Notes under the pieces: model-generated | Database searches by the model: none | Told to the model about the DNA's origin: nothing | The model's input: the letters and a program-made list of their open reading frames with translations, nothing else | Program-made: the position numbers and the translations under genes | Part shown: piece after piece, positions 25,241 through 33,580 of the stretch | Position numbering within the stretch: position 1 is the first letter of the stretch | How the letters are laid out: each line of letters begins with the position of its first letter | Source of the DNA: an uncultured Oscillibacter sp. | GTDB lineage: Bacteria > Bacillota > Clostridia > Oscillospirales > Oscillospiraceae | Reading direction: 5' to 3' | Assembly (NCBI GenBank): GCA_910587705.1 | Contig: CAJUMX010000003.1 | Location: 1 to 64,000 of the forward strand | Length of the DNA: 64,000 nt

Positions 25241-25456
25241 ATGCCCTTAACCAACCGGCTGAAAGAGCACCGGGCCCGCCTGGGGGTCAACCAGCAGCAG
25301 CTGGGGAGCCTTGCGGGGGTCTCCCGGCAGACCATCAGCCAAATTGAGCGGGGGGATTATTCCCCCTCCGTGACGCTGGCCCTGAAGCTTGCGAAGATCT
25401 GCGGCGTGCGGGTCGAAGACATCTTTACCTATCAGGAGGACGAAACCCATGAATGA
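25241..25456 (+). CDS. XRE-family transcriptional regulator
   Basis: A 71-residue single-domain helix-turn-helix protein (LKEHRARLGVNQQQLGSLAG with recognition helix SRQTISQIERG), of the type paired with DUF3169 proteins. It starts at the ATG at 25241 behind AAGGAAAGGAG. The gene ends inside the next gene by eight bases. The three palindromes just upstream make autorepression likely. The ligand or signal is not known. Confidence 0.92.
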   Translation: MPLTNRLKEHRARLGVNQQQLGSLAGVSRQTISQIERGDYSPSVTLALKLAKICGVRVEDIFTYQEDETHE

Positions 25457-26207
25457 GAAAAGCGAAAACCGGAAGGCCCTGCCCAAATTTACCCTGTCCC
25501 TGCTGGGCTCTTTGCTGGTGGGAGGCGTCATCGGCTTTGCCGTTGGCCTCTCCCGGGCCATGGGCCTGGATACCGCCGCCCTGGCGGAGGGGTTGAGTGC
25601 CGTCCTGGCGGCGGTTACCCCCTGGGGCATCCCCGTCACCTCGGCGCTGACCCTGGGAAGTTGCTTTGTCCTCTACCGCTCCGCCGCCAGGAAATTCGCC
25701 GCCTGGGACGGCGGGGACGAGGACGAAACCTCGGAAGCCATCGACGCCGCCCTAAGCTGGGTCCTGCTCCTTAGCGCCGTGCAGCTTCTGCTGAACCTGT
25801 TCTTCCTCTCCGCCTTCTGCATCTATTGGATGGACAGGGACATCCGGGCCCTGGCCCTGGTGGGCGTGTTCCTCCTCTCCTGCGGCCTAGTGGTGTTCAC
25901 CCAGCAGAAAACCATCGACCTGGAGCGGAAGATGAACCCGGAGAAGCGGGGCAGCGTCTACGATGCGAAGTTTCAAAAGAAGTGGCTGGACAGCTGCGAC
26001 GAGGCGGAGCGCCGCCAGGTGGGCCAGGCGTGCTACCGGGCCTATATGGTCTCCAGCCGGTTCTGCTTGGGGCTGTGGCTGGCGCTGGTGATTTTGAGCA
26101 TGGTTTTTGAGGTAAATATGCTCCCCACCGTTGTCCTGCTGCTGGTCTGGGGGGTCATGCAGGTGACCTACAGCCTGGAGTGCATCCGCCTGGGAAAGAG
26201 AAATTAA
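25449..26207 (+). CDS. DUF3169 family membrane protein
   Basis: A 252-residue membrane protein with about six hydrophobic segments and a charged cytoplasmic part (about residues 150-190, with LERKMNPEKRGSVYDAKFQK). The pairing with a short XRE regulator and the KRGSVYD-type motif are typical of DUF3169, a family of unknown function. Its ATG overlaps the XRE stop codon, so it is translated by coupling and controlled by the same operators. Confidence 0.85.
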   Translation: MNEKSENRKALPKFTLSLLGSLLVGGVIGFAVGLSRAMGLDTAALAEGLSAVLAAVTPWGIPVTSALTLGSCFVLYRSAARKFAAWDGGDEDETSEAIDAALSWVLLLSAVQLLLNLFFLSAFCIYWMDRDIRALALVGVFLLSCGLVVFTQQKTIDLERKMNPEKRGSVYDAKFQKKWLDSCDEAERRQVGQACYRAYMVSSRFCLGLWLALVILSMVFEVNMLPTVVLLLVWGVMQVTYSLECIRLGKRN

Positions 26208-26272
26208 AAGCTACTTATATAAAGTATATCATAAATTGATATATAAACGAATAAGCAAAAGGAGAAAGCAAC

Positions 26273-26434
26273 ATGTACGAGTACAAGGTCCTGTCCCTGA
26301 CGCTTCGGGAAATGGAAAAGACCCTGAACCAATACGCCAAGGAGGGCTGGCGTCTGGCGGCGCAGTCCCTCAATATGAGCCTGGGAGCCGTGGTGGGCGC
26401 GGTGGTCACCCTGGAACGGAAAATGGAGGAATGA
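26273..26434 (+). CDS. DUF4177-like small protein
   Basis: A 53-residue protein, MYEYKVLSL...LNQYAKEGWRLAAQSL...TLERKMEE, with the DUF4177 pattern: a strand, a helix ending in EGWRL, and a last strand that ends in LERK. AAAAGGAGAAAG precedes the ATG. It follows the DUF3169 gene by 65 AT-rich bases and is probably cotranscribed with it or has its own promoter there. Function unknown. Confidence 0.85.
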   Translation: MYEYKVLSLTLREMEKTLNQYAKEGWRLAAQSLNMSLGAVVGAVVTLERKMEE

Positions 26435-26444
26435 GAAGGATCAC

Positions 26445-26517
26445 GGTGGGGCCTGACCCCCTGGTCAGGCCATCCCCCGGATTGGGGAACGGTCCGGCCA
26501 GGGGGTCAGGCCCCACC
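26445..26517. repeat. Perfect 20-bp inverted repeat between convergent genes
   Basis: GGTGGGGCCTGACCCCCTGG (26445-26464) is the exact complement of 26498-26517, with 33 bases between. It lacks a T-run. The sequence looks like a dispersed element of its own, and it separates the DUF4177 gene from the convergent sigma-factor operon. Confidence 0.8.
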
Positions 26518-26534
26518 TTACATTCTATTTGCGC

Positions 26535-27176
26535 TCAAGCCGCCCCTTCCGTTTCCGCTGGCGGCGTCTCCTCCGCCGGAACTCGTGTGAAGGCAAATTC
26601 CCCGCTGGTCCTCCGCCCGTGGACCAGGATGGTGTACCACCCTGTCCGGGGAATCTCCAGGGACTGGTCCCCGTTCAGCGGGGAGCCGTCCAGAACTGTT
26701 TCCCCGTCCTCATCGCTGATCTCCACCTCCAGCCAGCCGCCGTAGGTGTCAATCCGGCCCTCCAGCACATCGCTCCGGTTCAGCCGGAGGGTGTGGGAGT
26801 CGAAGCCGTTGAAAAACTCGTAATCCATGCGGAAGCTGGTTTCGTCGGCATAGCGGGAGCAGTTGCCGGCGTTGAAAAACTCCCCGTTCTCATAGGCCCA
26901 GGCGGCGGTATAGAACACCATCGCCGCACCCACCAGCAAAAAGCAGAGAATCATCCCCAGCCAGTCGTATTTGACCCGTCCGCCGCCCCGGGCGCTGAAC
27001 AGGGTCTCCACCCCCAGGGCCACCAGAATCAGCGGCGAGGCTTTCAGCAGCCAGCCGATCTCCAGCCGGGGCCACAGCAGGGACACCAACATTCCGCACC
27101 CCGCCGCCACCAGGACCGCCCCCAGGGTGAAGGTTCCCACCCGGCGCTGGGGCCGGACGGCCTCACTGGCCGTCAT
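26535..27176 (-). CDS. Membrane protein of the ECF sigma operon
   Basis: A 213-residue protein: three or four membrane helices in the first ~100 residues (with GTFTLGAVLVAAGCGMLVSL and IGWLLKASPLILVALGVETL, the pattern of LiaF-like/DUF5668 membrane domains) and a C-terminal extracytoplasmic beta domain (~residues 110-205). The ATG at 27176 has AAGGAGG upstream and overlaps the preceding gene. It is the last gene of the sigma-factor operon. It may sense or respond to envelope stress, which is an inference from context. Confidence 0.7.
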   Translation of the reverse strand: MTASEAVRPQRRVGTFTLGAVLVAAGCGMLVSLLWPRLEIGWLLKASPLILVALGVETLFSARGGGRVKYDWLGMILCFLLVGAAMVFYTAAWAYENGEFFNAGNCSRYADETSFRMDYEFFNGFDSHTLRLNRSDVLEGRIDTYGGWLEVEISDEDGETVLDGSPLNGDQSLEIPRTGWYTILVHGRRTSGEFAFTRVPAEETPPAETEGAA

Positions 27177-27936
27177 GGTCCGCCTCCTTCTTTTCCGCAA
27201 GCTCCTTCTCGTACTTCTCTACATTAAATTCCGATTTCCACTCCAGGGTCACCGGCGCGGGCTCCTCCGGCTCCTCGGGCACCGCCGGGGCCTGGGGCTC
27301 CGGCTCCTGGTGGAACTGCTCCTCCGCCTCCGTCCAGGGGGTGGATTTCATTTTGGGAGGCTCCGCCTTGGGAGGCGTGTAGGAGGGCTCCTCGTCAAAG
27401 CCGCCGCCCTTGGGGGCCTTGGGCCCCTTGATGAACCAGAGGCCCAGGGCGATGACGAACACCGTTCCCAAAATCCGGGGCGCGTCCCAGACCAGCAGGT
27501 GGTAAAGCCAGTTCAGCCAGGGGAACATGTCGGCCAGCCCGCCAAGGATGTTCTGGGCGAAAATCCGGTACAGGTTGTACAGTCCCACCGCCATCAGCAC
27601 CCAGCCGATGAGGCTGCCCCGGCGGCTAAGAATCTGGGTTAGCTTCCGGGAGTCCAGCTCTGACATGCCGAAGAGGAACTCGTCCTCCGGGGCCAGGCCG
27701 TCCCGAATCTGGCGGCGGAGGTTGAAGCTGTCAAAAAAGGAATACAGCCACAGCGGGGCGATAAGCACAGCCAGCACCCCCATCTCCAGAAATACCGCGA
27801 TAAAAAGCAAAGCGGTGACAATGATGGTCTGGGAGATGCCCCGCTTCATATAGCCCTGGCACATCTGCCCGCAGCCGGGAACGCAGGCCCAGAGCAGGTG
27901 CCAGCAATTTCCCCAAAATTTACGAATGGCTTTCAT
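27163..27936 (-). CDS. Membrane protein with acidic C-terminal tail
   Basis: A 257-residue protein with N-terminal CVPGCGQMCQGYMKRGISQ, reminiscent of TM2-type proteins, about four membrane helices, and a long Pro/Glu-rich cytoplasmic tail (residues ~175-257). I do not know its function. Its ATG overlaps the anti-sigma factor stop codon (ATGA), so it belongs to the same operon. Probably part of the envelope response that the sigma factor controls. Confidence 0.7.
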   Translation of the reverse strand: MKAIRKFWGNCWHLLWACVPGCGQMCQGYMKRGISQTIIVTALLFIAVFLEMGVLAVLIAPLWLYSFFDSFNLRRQIRDGLAPEDEFLFGMSELDSRKLTQILSRRGSLIGWVLMAVGLYNLYRIFAQNILGGLADMFPWLNWLYHLLVWDAPRILGTVFVIALGLWFIKGPKAPKGGGFDEEPSYTPPKAEPPKMKSTPWTEAEEQFHQEPEPQAPAVPEEPEEPAPVTLEWKSEFNVEKYEKELAEKKEADHDGQ

Positions 27937-28400
27937 GCCTTCTTTCCTCCTTCAATGAACTGACTGGGCCGGAACCCGTCCAAAAAGTCTGAAATGCCGC
28001 CGACGGCCCCCCGCAGGGAGTCGTGGATTTCCCCCGTCAGTCCCGTCAGCTGCCGGGAGACGATGGGCCGGTCCTCCGGCAGGGCCGGGCGGGGAATGTC
28101 CGCGCCGCCCCACAGCACCGTCAAAGCCAGGGTGACGGCGGCCACGGCGGTGGCGTACCGGCTGACCGCCAGCCGGAAGGCCCGGCTCCGAATCCGGGCC
28201 CACAGCGTCTTTTGGCAGGAGCGCTCCGGGACCAGCAGGGCCCCGCCCTCCAGGGCCAGGGTATAGCGCTGTAAGCACTCGTCGCAGAACGCCAGGTGCT
28301 CCGCGATTTCCAGCCGCTCCAGCTCGTCGAAGCGGTCCTCGTTTCGCGCCAGGGCCGCCAGGGCCCCATCGCTTAAATGTCCGTCCTCACGGAATACCAT
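27933..28400 (-). CDS. Anti-sigma factor with zinc-finger (ZAS) motif
   Basis: A 155-residue protein. The N-terminal cytoplasmic part has H-x3-C-x2-C (HLAFCDEC), the signature of zinc-binding anti-sigma domains. One membrane helix follows (residues ~85-105: RYATAVAAVTLALTVLWGG), then a short outer domain. The ATG at 28400 follows AAAGGAG and overlaps the end of the sigma gene. It should hold the ECF sigma factor inactive until a signal. Confidence 0.85.
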   Translation of the reverse strand: MVFREDGHLSDGALAALARNEDRFDELERLEIAEHLAFCDECLQRYTLALEGGALLVPERSCQKTLWARIRSRAFRLAVSRYATAVAAVTLALTVLWGGADIPRPALPEDRPIVSRQLTGLTGEIHDSLRGAVGGISDFLDGFRPSQFIEGGKKA

Positions 28401-28908
28401 GCCTTCCACTCCTTTCCAATGCCTCCCGGAGAAGTTTTTTCCCCCGGGAGAGCTGTGTATAAACGGTTTTCACCGGCCTGCCCAAGGCCAGAGCCGCCTC
28501 CTCCGGGGACCGCTCCTCTAAAAGGCACAGCCGGCACACCTGCCGGTAGGGCTCCTTCAGCTCCCGGATGGCCCTTAAAATCTCCGCCTCCCCGCTTCTT
28601 CGAAGCACCGCCTCCTCGGCGGGCGGGGCCAGGCCCCGGGCCAGCTCCTCCTCCCCCGGCAGGACGGTCCTGCGGTTCCAGGCGCTTTGGAGGTGGTCCT
28701 TAGCCTTGTTGGCGGCGATGCGGCTAAGCCACTGCCGCTCGAAGCCCTCCGGCATGCTCTCCCGGTGGATGTAGGCGGAGAGAAAGGTCTCCTGGGTCAG
28801 GTCCTCCGCGGCCGCCGGTTCCCGGACCAGCTGGAAGCAGACGGTGTACACCAGCCGCTCGTATTGCAGGACCAGCTCCGTGAAGCGATCCTTTGTCATC
28901 ACAGCCAC
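28387..28908 (-). CDS. ECF (group 4) RNA polymerase sigma factor
   Basis: A 173-residue sigma factor with region 2 (LVLQYERLVYTVCFQLV, then DLTQETFLSAYI and WLSRIAANKAKDHL) and region 4 (LKEPYRQVCRLCLLEERSPEEAALAL...VKTVYTQLSRGKKLLRE). It directs RNA polymerase to stress promoters. It starts at a GTG, or at an ATG nine bases later. The next gene is its anti-sigma factor. A promoter-like pair upstream may be its own target. Confidence 0.92.
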   Translation of the reverse strand: MAVMTKDRFTELVLQYERLVYTVCFQLVREPAAAEDLTQETFLSAYIHRESMPEGFERQWLSRIAANKAKDHLQSAWNRRTVLPGEEELARGLAPPAEEAVLRRSGEAEILRAIRELKEPYRQVCRLCLLEERSPEEAALALGRPVKTVYTQLSRGKKLLREALERSGRHGIP

Positions 28909-28981
28909 GCCGTCTCACCACCCCCTTTGAAGAGCCTCCGAAACGCCTTTCCGGCGGCCCTGTGTCGTCCGACACCCATCA

Positions 28982-29008
28982 TACGAGATGGGCCTTCCGA
29001 ATTCTTCA
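28982..29008 (-). promoter_or_regulatory. Possible ECF-type autoregulated promoter
   Basis: On the minus strand TGAAGA is followed after 17 bases by CGTAT, close to the TGAAAC-N16/17-CGTA consensus of SigW-type ECF promoters. It lies about 75 bases upstream of the sigma gene. Confidence 0.4.
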
Positions 29009-29064
29009 AAAAAAGAAAAAAATTTTTTCTCCCTCCGCCGGAGGGGACGGAGAAACCGCCGATC

Positions 29065-29101
29065 TATTCAACAATGAATAAGTTCTATTCATAAATGAAT
29101 A
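29065..29101. promoter_or_regulatory. Cluster of TATTCA/TGAATA palindromes
   Basis: Alternating copies give three overlapping palindromes: TATTCA-ACAA-TGAATA, ATGAATA-AGTTC-TATTCAT and TATTCAT-AA-ATGAATA. A further one, GCTATTCA-TTTT-TGAATAGC, lies at 29214-29233. Such symmetry suggests a dimeric repressor, perhaps a TetR-type acyl-CoA regulator of the butyrate operon; that link is inferred. Confidence 0.55.
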
Positions 29102-29213
29102 AATCCCGGCCCCCAAACCGGAGTTTTGCGCGGTTTTCACAGAAAGGCTGTCCCTGGACCAACGATTTTCACAATGCCCGCGACGCTCCCTCTGGCGTGC
29201 CCGTCGTCGGCGT

Positions 29214-29233
29214 GCTATTCATTTTTGAATAGC
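29214..29233. promoter_or_regulatory. Palindrome GCTATTCA-TTTT-TGAATAGC
   Basis: A perfect 8-bp inverted repeat about 100 bases upstream of the butyrate operon promoter. It shares the TATTCA/TGAATA halves with the cluster at 29065-29101. Confidence 0.55.
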
Positions 29234-29335
29234 GCTTCCAAATTCCGGAGAATCGTCCCGTCCAAACGTAGAAAAGTGACTGCGATTTTTTGGCAATCTG
29301 AACAGGAAACTGGCCCAGACGGCAGAAACTGCGGC

Positions 29336-29365
29336 TTGCGGAATTGGCACAGGATTTGCTATAAT
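29336..29365 (+). promoter_or_regulatory. Promoter of the butyrate operon
   Basis: TTGCGG and TATAAT are 18 bases apart, and TGC before the -10 makes it an extended -10 promoter. It lies 52 bases before the crotonase start. Confidence 0.75.
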
Positions 29366-29417
29366 TAAGCGTCGGACAAAACGGGGCCAAACCCGAAAAA
29401 ATGAAGGAGGAACCCAT

Positions 29418-30218
29418 ATGTACCAGACCGTTCGCTATGAAAAGCAAGACAACATTGGTATCGCCACCATCAACCGTCCCGAGGCGCTGAACGCCCTGAA
29501 TTCCCAGGTGATCGCCGACCTGGAGGCGTTGATTTCCGAGGTGGAGAAGGACACGGAGCTCCGGGCCTTCATCCTCACCGGCGAGGGCCGCTCCTTCGTG
29601 GCCGGGGCCGACATCGGCGAGCAGAAGCCCATGGACGTAGCCCAGGGCCGCAAGTGGGGCCAGCGGGGCAGCGCCCTATTCCGCCGCATTGAGAAGCTGG
29701 AGATTCCCACCATCGCGGCGGTGAACGGCTTCGCCCTGGGCGGCGGCTGTGAGATTGCCATGAGCTGCGACATCATCCTGGCCGCCGGCCCCAACGCCGA
29801 GGGCAAGGGCGGCGCGAAGTTCGGCCAGCCCGAGGTGGGCCTGGGCATCACCCCCGGCTTCTCCGGCACCCAGCGCCTCCCCCGCCGGGTGGGCGTTGCA
29901 AAGGCCAAGGAGCTGATTTTCTCCGGCAAGGTCATCGACGCCGCCGAGGCCAAGGCCATCGGCCTGGTGAACGAGGTCTACGCCCCCGAGGCTCTGCTGG
30001 ATTCCGCCGTGGCCATGGCAAAGTCCTTCGCCGTCAACGCCCCCATCGCGGTGAAGTACTCCAAGGCCTGCATCGACCGGGGGATGCAGATGGACATTGA
30101 CGACGGCATCGCCCTGGAAAACGAGCTCTTCGCCATGTGCTTCGCCACCGAGGACCAGAAGGAGGGCATGGGCGCCTTCCTGGAGAAGCGGAAGGAAAAG
30201 CACTTCCAAAATAAATAA
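29418..30218 (+). CDS. crt: Enoyl-CoA hydratase / crotonase
   Basis: A 266-residue crotonase-fold protein. The oxyanion-hole motif (AGADIGEQ) and NGFALGGGCEIAMSCD are present, as are the second glutamate region FGQPEVGLGITPG. In butyrate pathways it interconverts 3-hydroxybutyryl-CoA and crotonyl-CoA in the cytoplasm. Here it opens an operon whose main crotonyl-CoA source is 4-hydroxybutyryl-CoA dehydratase, so it may link that route to the acetyl-CoA route, which lacks its thiolase and Hbd here. AAGGAGG precedes the ATG. Substrate choice is inferred. Confidence 0.88.
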   Translation: MYQTVRYEKQDNIGIATINRPEALNALNSQVIADLEALISEVEKDTELRAFILTGEGRSFVAGADIGEQKPMDVAQGRKWGQRGSALFRRIEKLEIPTIAAVNGFALGGGCEIAMSCDIILAAGPNAEGKGGAKFGQPEVGLGITPGFSGTQRLPRRVGVAKAKELIFSGKVIDAAEAKAIGLVNEVYAPEALLDSAVAMAKSFAVNAPIAVKYSKACIDRGMQMDIDDGIALENELFAMCFATEDQKEGMGAFLEKRKEKHFQNK

Positions 30219-30260
30219 GTCCCAGGGACATTTTATCACAGGAAAAGGAGTTCGGAAAGC

Positions 30261-31817
30261 ATGAAAAAAGTTCGCGTCATCACCGCGGAAGAAGCGGCGC
30301 TGATGGTCAAGGACGGCGATACCGTCACCACCGGCGGATTTGTCAGCTGCGCCTGTCCCGAGGCGCTGACCAAGGCGCTGGAAAAGCGCTTTGAAGAAAC
30401 CGGGCATCCCCGGGACCTGACCCTTTTCTTTGCCGCGGGACAGGGCCACCGGGACGGCACCGGCGGCGACCACTTCGGCGGCGAGGGCATGTGCAAACGG
30501 GTCGTGGGCGGCCACTGGGACCGGGCCCCCCGGCTGGGAGACCTGGCCCTGGCCAATAAGATCGAGGCCTATAACCTGCCCCAGGGCGTTATCACCCACA
30601 TGTTCCGGGACATTGCGGCCCACAACATTGGAACCATCACCCACGTGGGCCTCTATACCTTCGCCGACCCCCGGAACGGCGGCGGCAAGCTGAACGAGTG
30701 CACCAAGGAGGACCTGGTAAAGCTGGTAAACATCGAGGGGGAGGAGCGGCTTTTGTATAAGCCCATCCCCATCAACGTCTGCCTGATCCGGGGCAGCTAC
30801 GCCGACGAGTACGGCAACTGCACGGTACATAGAGAAATCGGCCCCCTGGACGTCACCGCCCAGTGCCAGGCCACCAAGAACTCCGGCGGCATCGTCATTG
30901 TCCAGGTGGAAAAAATCGTCCAGGGCGGCACCCTGGACCCCCGGCTGGTGAAAATCCCCGGCATCTACGTGGACGCCATCGTCGTGGGCTCCCCGGAGGA
31001 CAACAACCAGTGCTTAGGGATGCCTTATGACGGGGCCCTTAGCGGCGAGTTCCGCATCCCCGTGGACGACATCCCCTCCATCCCCCTGGACGCCAAGAAG
31101 ATTCTGGCCCGCCGGGCGGCCATGGAGCTGCCCCAGGACGCCATCGTAAACCTGGGCACCGGCGCGCCGGAGAAAATCGCCAACGTGGCGGCGGAGGAGG
31201 GCATCTCCGACAAGATGACCCTGACGGTGGAGGCCGGTTCCATCGCGGGCGTGCCCTACGGCGGCACCCAGTTCGGCGGCGCGGCCAACTCCATGTCCAT
31301 CCTGGACCACAACGTTCAGTTTGACTTCTACCAGGGCGGCGGCCTGGACGTGGCCTTCTTAGGCCTGGCGGAGACGGCCCCCAACGGGGATTTGAACGTC
31401 TCCAAGTTCGGCACCCGCCTGGCGGGCGCGGGCGGCTTCATCGACATCACCCAGAACGCGAAAAAGGTGGTCTACTGCGGCACCTTCACCGCCAAGGGCT
31501 TGAAAACCGAGTGCCGGGACGGCAAACTGGTCATCACCCAGGAGGGCGCGAAGAAAAAGTTTGTCAACCAGGTGGAGCACATCACCTTCTCCGGCACCTA
31601 CGCCAACAAGGTGGGCCAGCCGGTGCTGTACGTCACGGAGCGGGCGGTGTTCGAGCTCCGGCCCGAGGGCGTGACCCTGGTGGAGATTGCCCCGGGCATC
31701 GACCTCCAGACCCAGGTGCTGGATCAGATGGAATTCATGCCTAAGATCGCCGAGGACCTAAAGCTCATGGACGAACGCATTTTTAAAGATGAGCTGATGG
31801 GCCTAGCCAACGACTAA
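30261..31817 (+). CDS. pct: Acetate/propionate-type CoA-transferase (family I)
   Basis: A 518-residue fused alpha-beta CoA-transferase of the Pct/YdiF group. The active-site glutamate lies in TVEAGSIAG at residue 324, the same number as in the Clostridium propionicum enzyme. It moves CoA between short-chain acyl-CoA and carboxylates, here most likely from butyryl- or acetyl-CoA to 4-hydroxybutyrate or acetate. It lies 42 bases after the crotonase gene with AAAGGAG upstream. It is not of the Cat2/AbfT family usual for 4-hydroxybutyrate, so its substrate should be tested. Confidence 0.88.
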   Translation: MKKVRVITAEEAALMVKDGDTVTTGGFVSCACPEALTKALEKRFEETGHPRDLTLFFAAGQGHRDGTGGDHFGGEGMCKRVVGGHWDRAPRLGDLALANKIEAYNLPQGVITHMFRDIAAHNIGTITHVGLYTFADPRNGGGKLNECTKEDLVKLVNIEGEERLLYKPIPINVCLIRGSYADEYGNCTVHREIGPLDVTAQCQATKNSGGIVIVQVEKIVQGGTLDPRLVKIPGIYVDAIVVGSPEDNNQCLGMPYDGALSGEFRIPVDDIPSIPLDAKKILARRAAMELPQDAIVNLGTGAPEKIANVAAEEGISDKMTLTVEAGSIAGVPYGGTQFGGAANSMSILDHNVQFDFYQGGGLDVAFLGLAETAPNGDLNVSKFGTRLAGAGGFIDITQNAKKVVYCGTFTAKGLKTECRDGKLVITQEGAKKKFVNQVEHITFSGTYANKVGQPVLYVTERAVFELRPEGVTLVEIAPGIDLQTQVLDQMEFMPKIAEDLKLMDERIFKDELMGLAND

Positions 31818-32010
31818 GTCCAAGGGGGACTGCGTCCCCCTTAGACGCTCCGCCGCGCCGTTGACGCGGCTCCGCTGAACCCCCTCACGTTCGCACGGCG
31901 AACGTGACGCGCCCCATGGCGCGGGCAGTGGAGTTCCGGTCAGGCAAAGCCCGCCCGGAACGGATTTTAGGGGTGCGGCAATACCCTATAAAAACTAGGA
32001 GGAACAAAAA
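31818..32010 (+). other. Structured spacer inside the butyrate operon
   Basis: The RNA can form several hairpins: AAGGGGGAC-TGC-GTCCCCCTT, CACGTTCG with CGAACGTG, and GTTCCGG with CCGGAAC. The first looks like a terminator stem but has no T-run. It may protect or separate mRNA segments with different levels. AGGAGG for the next gene follows. Confidence 0.5.
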
Positions 32011-33486
32011 ATGGCCTTAATGACCCCCCAAGAATACATCGAGAGCCTGCGTAAGCTGAAAACCCGCGTCTACATGTTCGGCGAGGAGATTAAAAACTGG
32101 GTGGACCACCCCATGATCCGCCCCTCCATCAACTGCGTCGCCATGACCTACGCCCTGGCCCAGGACCCCCAGTACCAGGACCTCATGACCGTGAAGTCCA
32201 GCCTGACGGGCCGCACCGTCAACCGCTTCACCCACCTCCACCAGTCCACCGAGGACCTCATCAACAAGGTGAAGATGCAGCGTTTGCTGGGCCAAAAGAC
32301 CGCTTCCTGCTTCCAGCGCTGCGTGGGCATGGACGCCTTCAACGCCGTGTTCTCCTCCACCTATGAGATCGACGAGAAATATGGCACCCACTACCACGAG
32401 AACTTCAAAAACTTCATCACCATGGTCCAGGACAACGACCTCACCGTGGACGGAGCCATGACGGACCCCAAGGGCGACCGCTCCAAGGCCCCCAGCCAGC
32501 AGACGGACCCGGACATGTACGTCCACGTGGTGGAGCGCCGGGAGGACGGCATCGTGGTCTGCGGCGCGAAGTGCCACCAGACCGGCTCCATCAACTCCCA
32601 TTGGCATATCTTCATGCCCACCATCTCCATGGGCGAGGCGGATAAGGACTGGGCCGTCAGCTTCGCCTGCCCCACCGACGCCGAGGGCATGTACATGATC
32701 TACGGCCGTCAGTCCTGCGACACCCGGAAGATGGAAGAGGGCGCGTCCATCGACGTGGGCAACGCCAAGTTCGGCGGCCAGGAGGCCCTGGTGGTCCTGG
32801 ACCACGTGTTCATCCCCAACGAGTACATTTTCCTCAATGGCGAGTATGAGTTCGCCGGCATGATCGTGGAGCGCTTCGCGGGCTATCACCGCCAGAGCTA
32901 CGGCGGGTGCAAGGTGGGCGTTGGCGACGTGGTCATTGGAGCCACGGCCCTTGCCGCCGAGTACAACGGCGTGGAAAAGGCCTCTGCCGTCAAGGATAAG
33001 CTCATCGAGATGACCCACCTGAACGAAACCCTCTACTGCTGCGGCATCGCCTGCTCCAGCCAGGGCTTCAAGACCAAGGCGGGCAACTACCAGATTGACC
33101 TCCTGCTTGCCAACGTCTGCAAGCAGAACGTCACCCGCTTCCCCTATGAGATCGTGCGCCTGGCTGAGGACGTGGCCGGCGGCCTGGTGGTGACCATGCC
33201 CTCTCAAAAGGACTTCGAGTCCGACACCGTGGTGGGCCGGAACGGCGAGACCATCGGAGACATCTGCAACAAGTTCTTCGCCGCCCGGGAGGGCGTAAAG
33301 ACCGAGGACCGCCAGCGGATCATGCGCTTCCTGGAGAACATGTGCCTGGGCGCCGCCGCCGTTGGCTATCGTACCGAGTCCATGCACGGCGCGGGCTCTC
33401 CCCAGGCCCAGCGCATCATGATTGCCCGCCAGGGCAACATCCAGGGCAAAAAGCAGTTTGCCAAGGACATCGCCGGCATCCAGTAA
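32011..33486 (+). CDS. abfD: 4-Hydroxybutyryl-CoA dehydratase / vinylacetyl-CoA isomerase
   Basis: A 491-residue flavin and iron-sulfur enzyme that dehydrates 4-hydroxybutyryl-CoA to crotonyl-CoA. The [4Fe-4S] ligands are all visible: C100, C104, H293 and C300, one residue shifted from those known in C. aminobutyricum (99, 103, 292, 299). The H-x6-C motif is HRQSYGGC. The reaction uses a ketyl radical and is oxygen-sensitive. It feeds Bcd-EtfAB encoded next. Substrate would come from 4-aminobutyrate or succinate; those genes are not in the window. Confidence 0.95.
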   Translation: MALMTPQEYIESLRKLKTRVYMFGEEIKNWVDHPMIRPSINCVAMTYALAQDPQYQDLMTVKSSLTGRTVNRFTHLHQSTEDLINKVKMQRLLGQKTASCFQRCVGMDAFNAVFSSTYEIDEKYGTHYHENFKNFITMVQDNDLTVDGAMTDPKGDRSKAPSQQTDPDMYVHVVERREDGIVVCGAKCHQTGSINSHWHIFMPTISMGEADKDWAVSFACPTDAEGMYMIYGRQSCDTRKMEEGASIDVGNAKFGGQEALVVLDHVFIPNEYIFLNGEYEFAGMIVERFAGYHRQSYGGCKVGVGDVVIGATALAAEYNGVEKASAVKDKLIEMTHLNETLYCCGIACSSQGFKTKAGNYQIDLLLANVCKQNVTRFPYEIVRLAEDVAGGLVVTMPSQKDFESDTVVGRNGETIGDICNKFFAAREGVKTEDRQRIMRFLENMCLGAAAVGYRTESMHGAGSPQAQRIMIARQGNIQGKKQFAKDIAGIQ

Positions 33487-33580
33487 GACCCTTCGTCAAC
33501 CCGGACCGGGCCCCAGGGCCCTGGAGCCCGGTCCAGGAAATATATGGATTTCCAAAATTAAAATAAGGAGAGAACATCAC

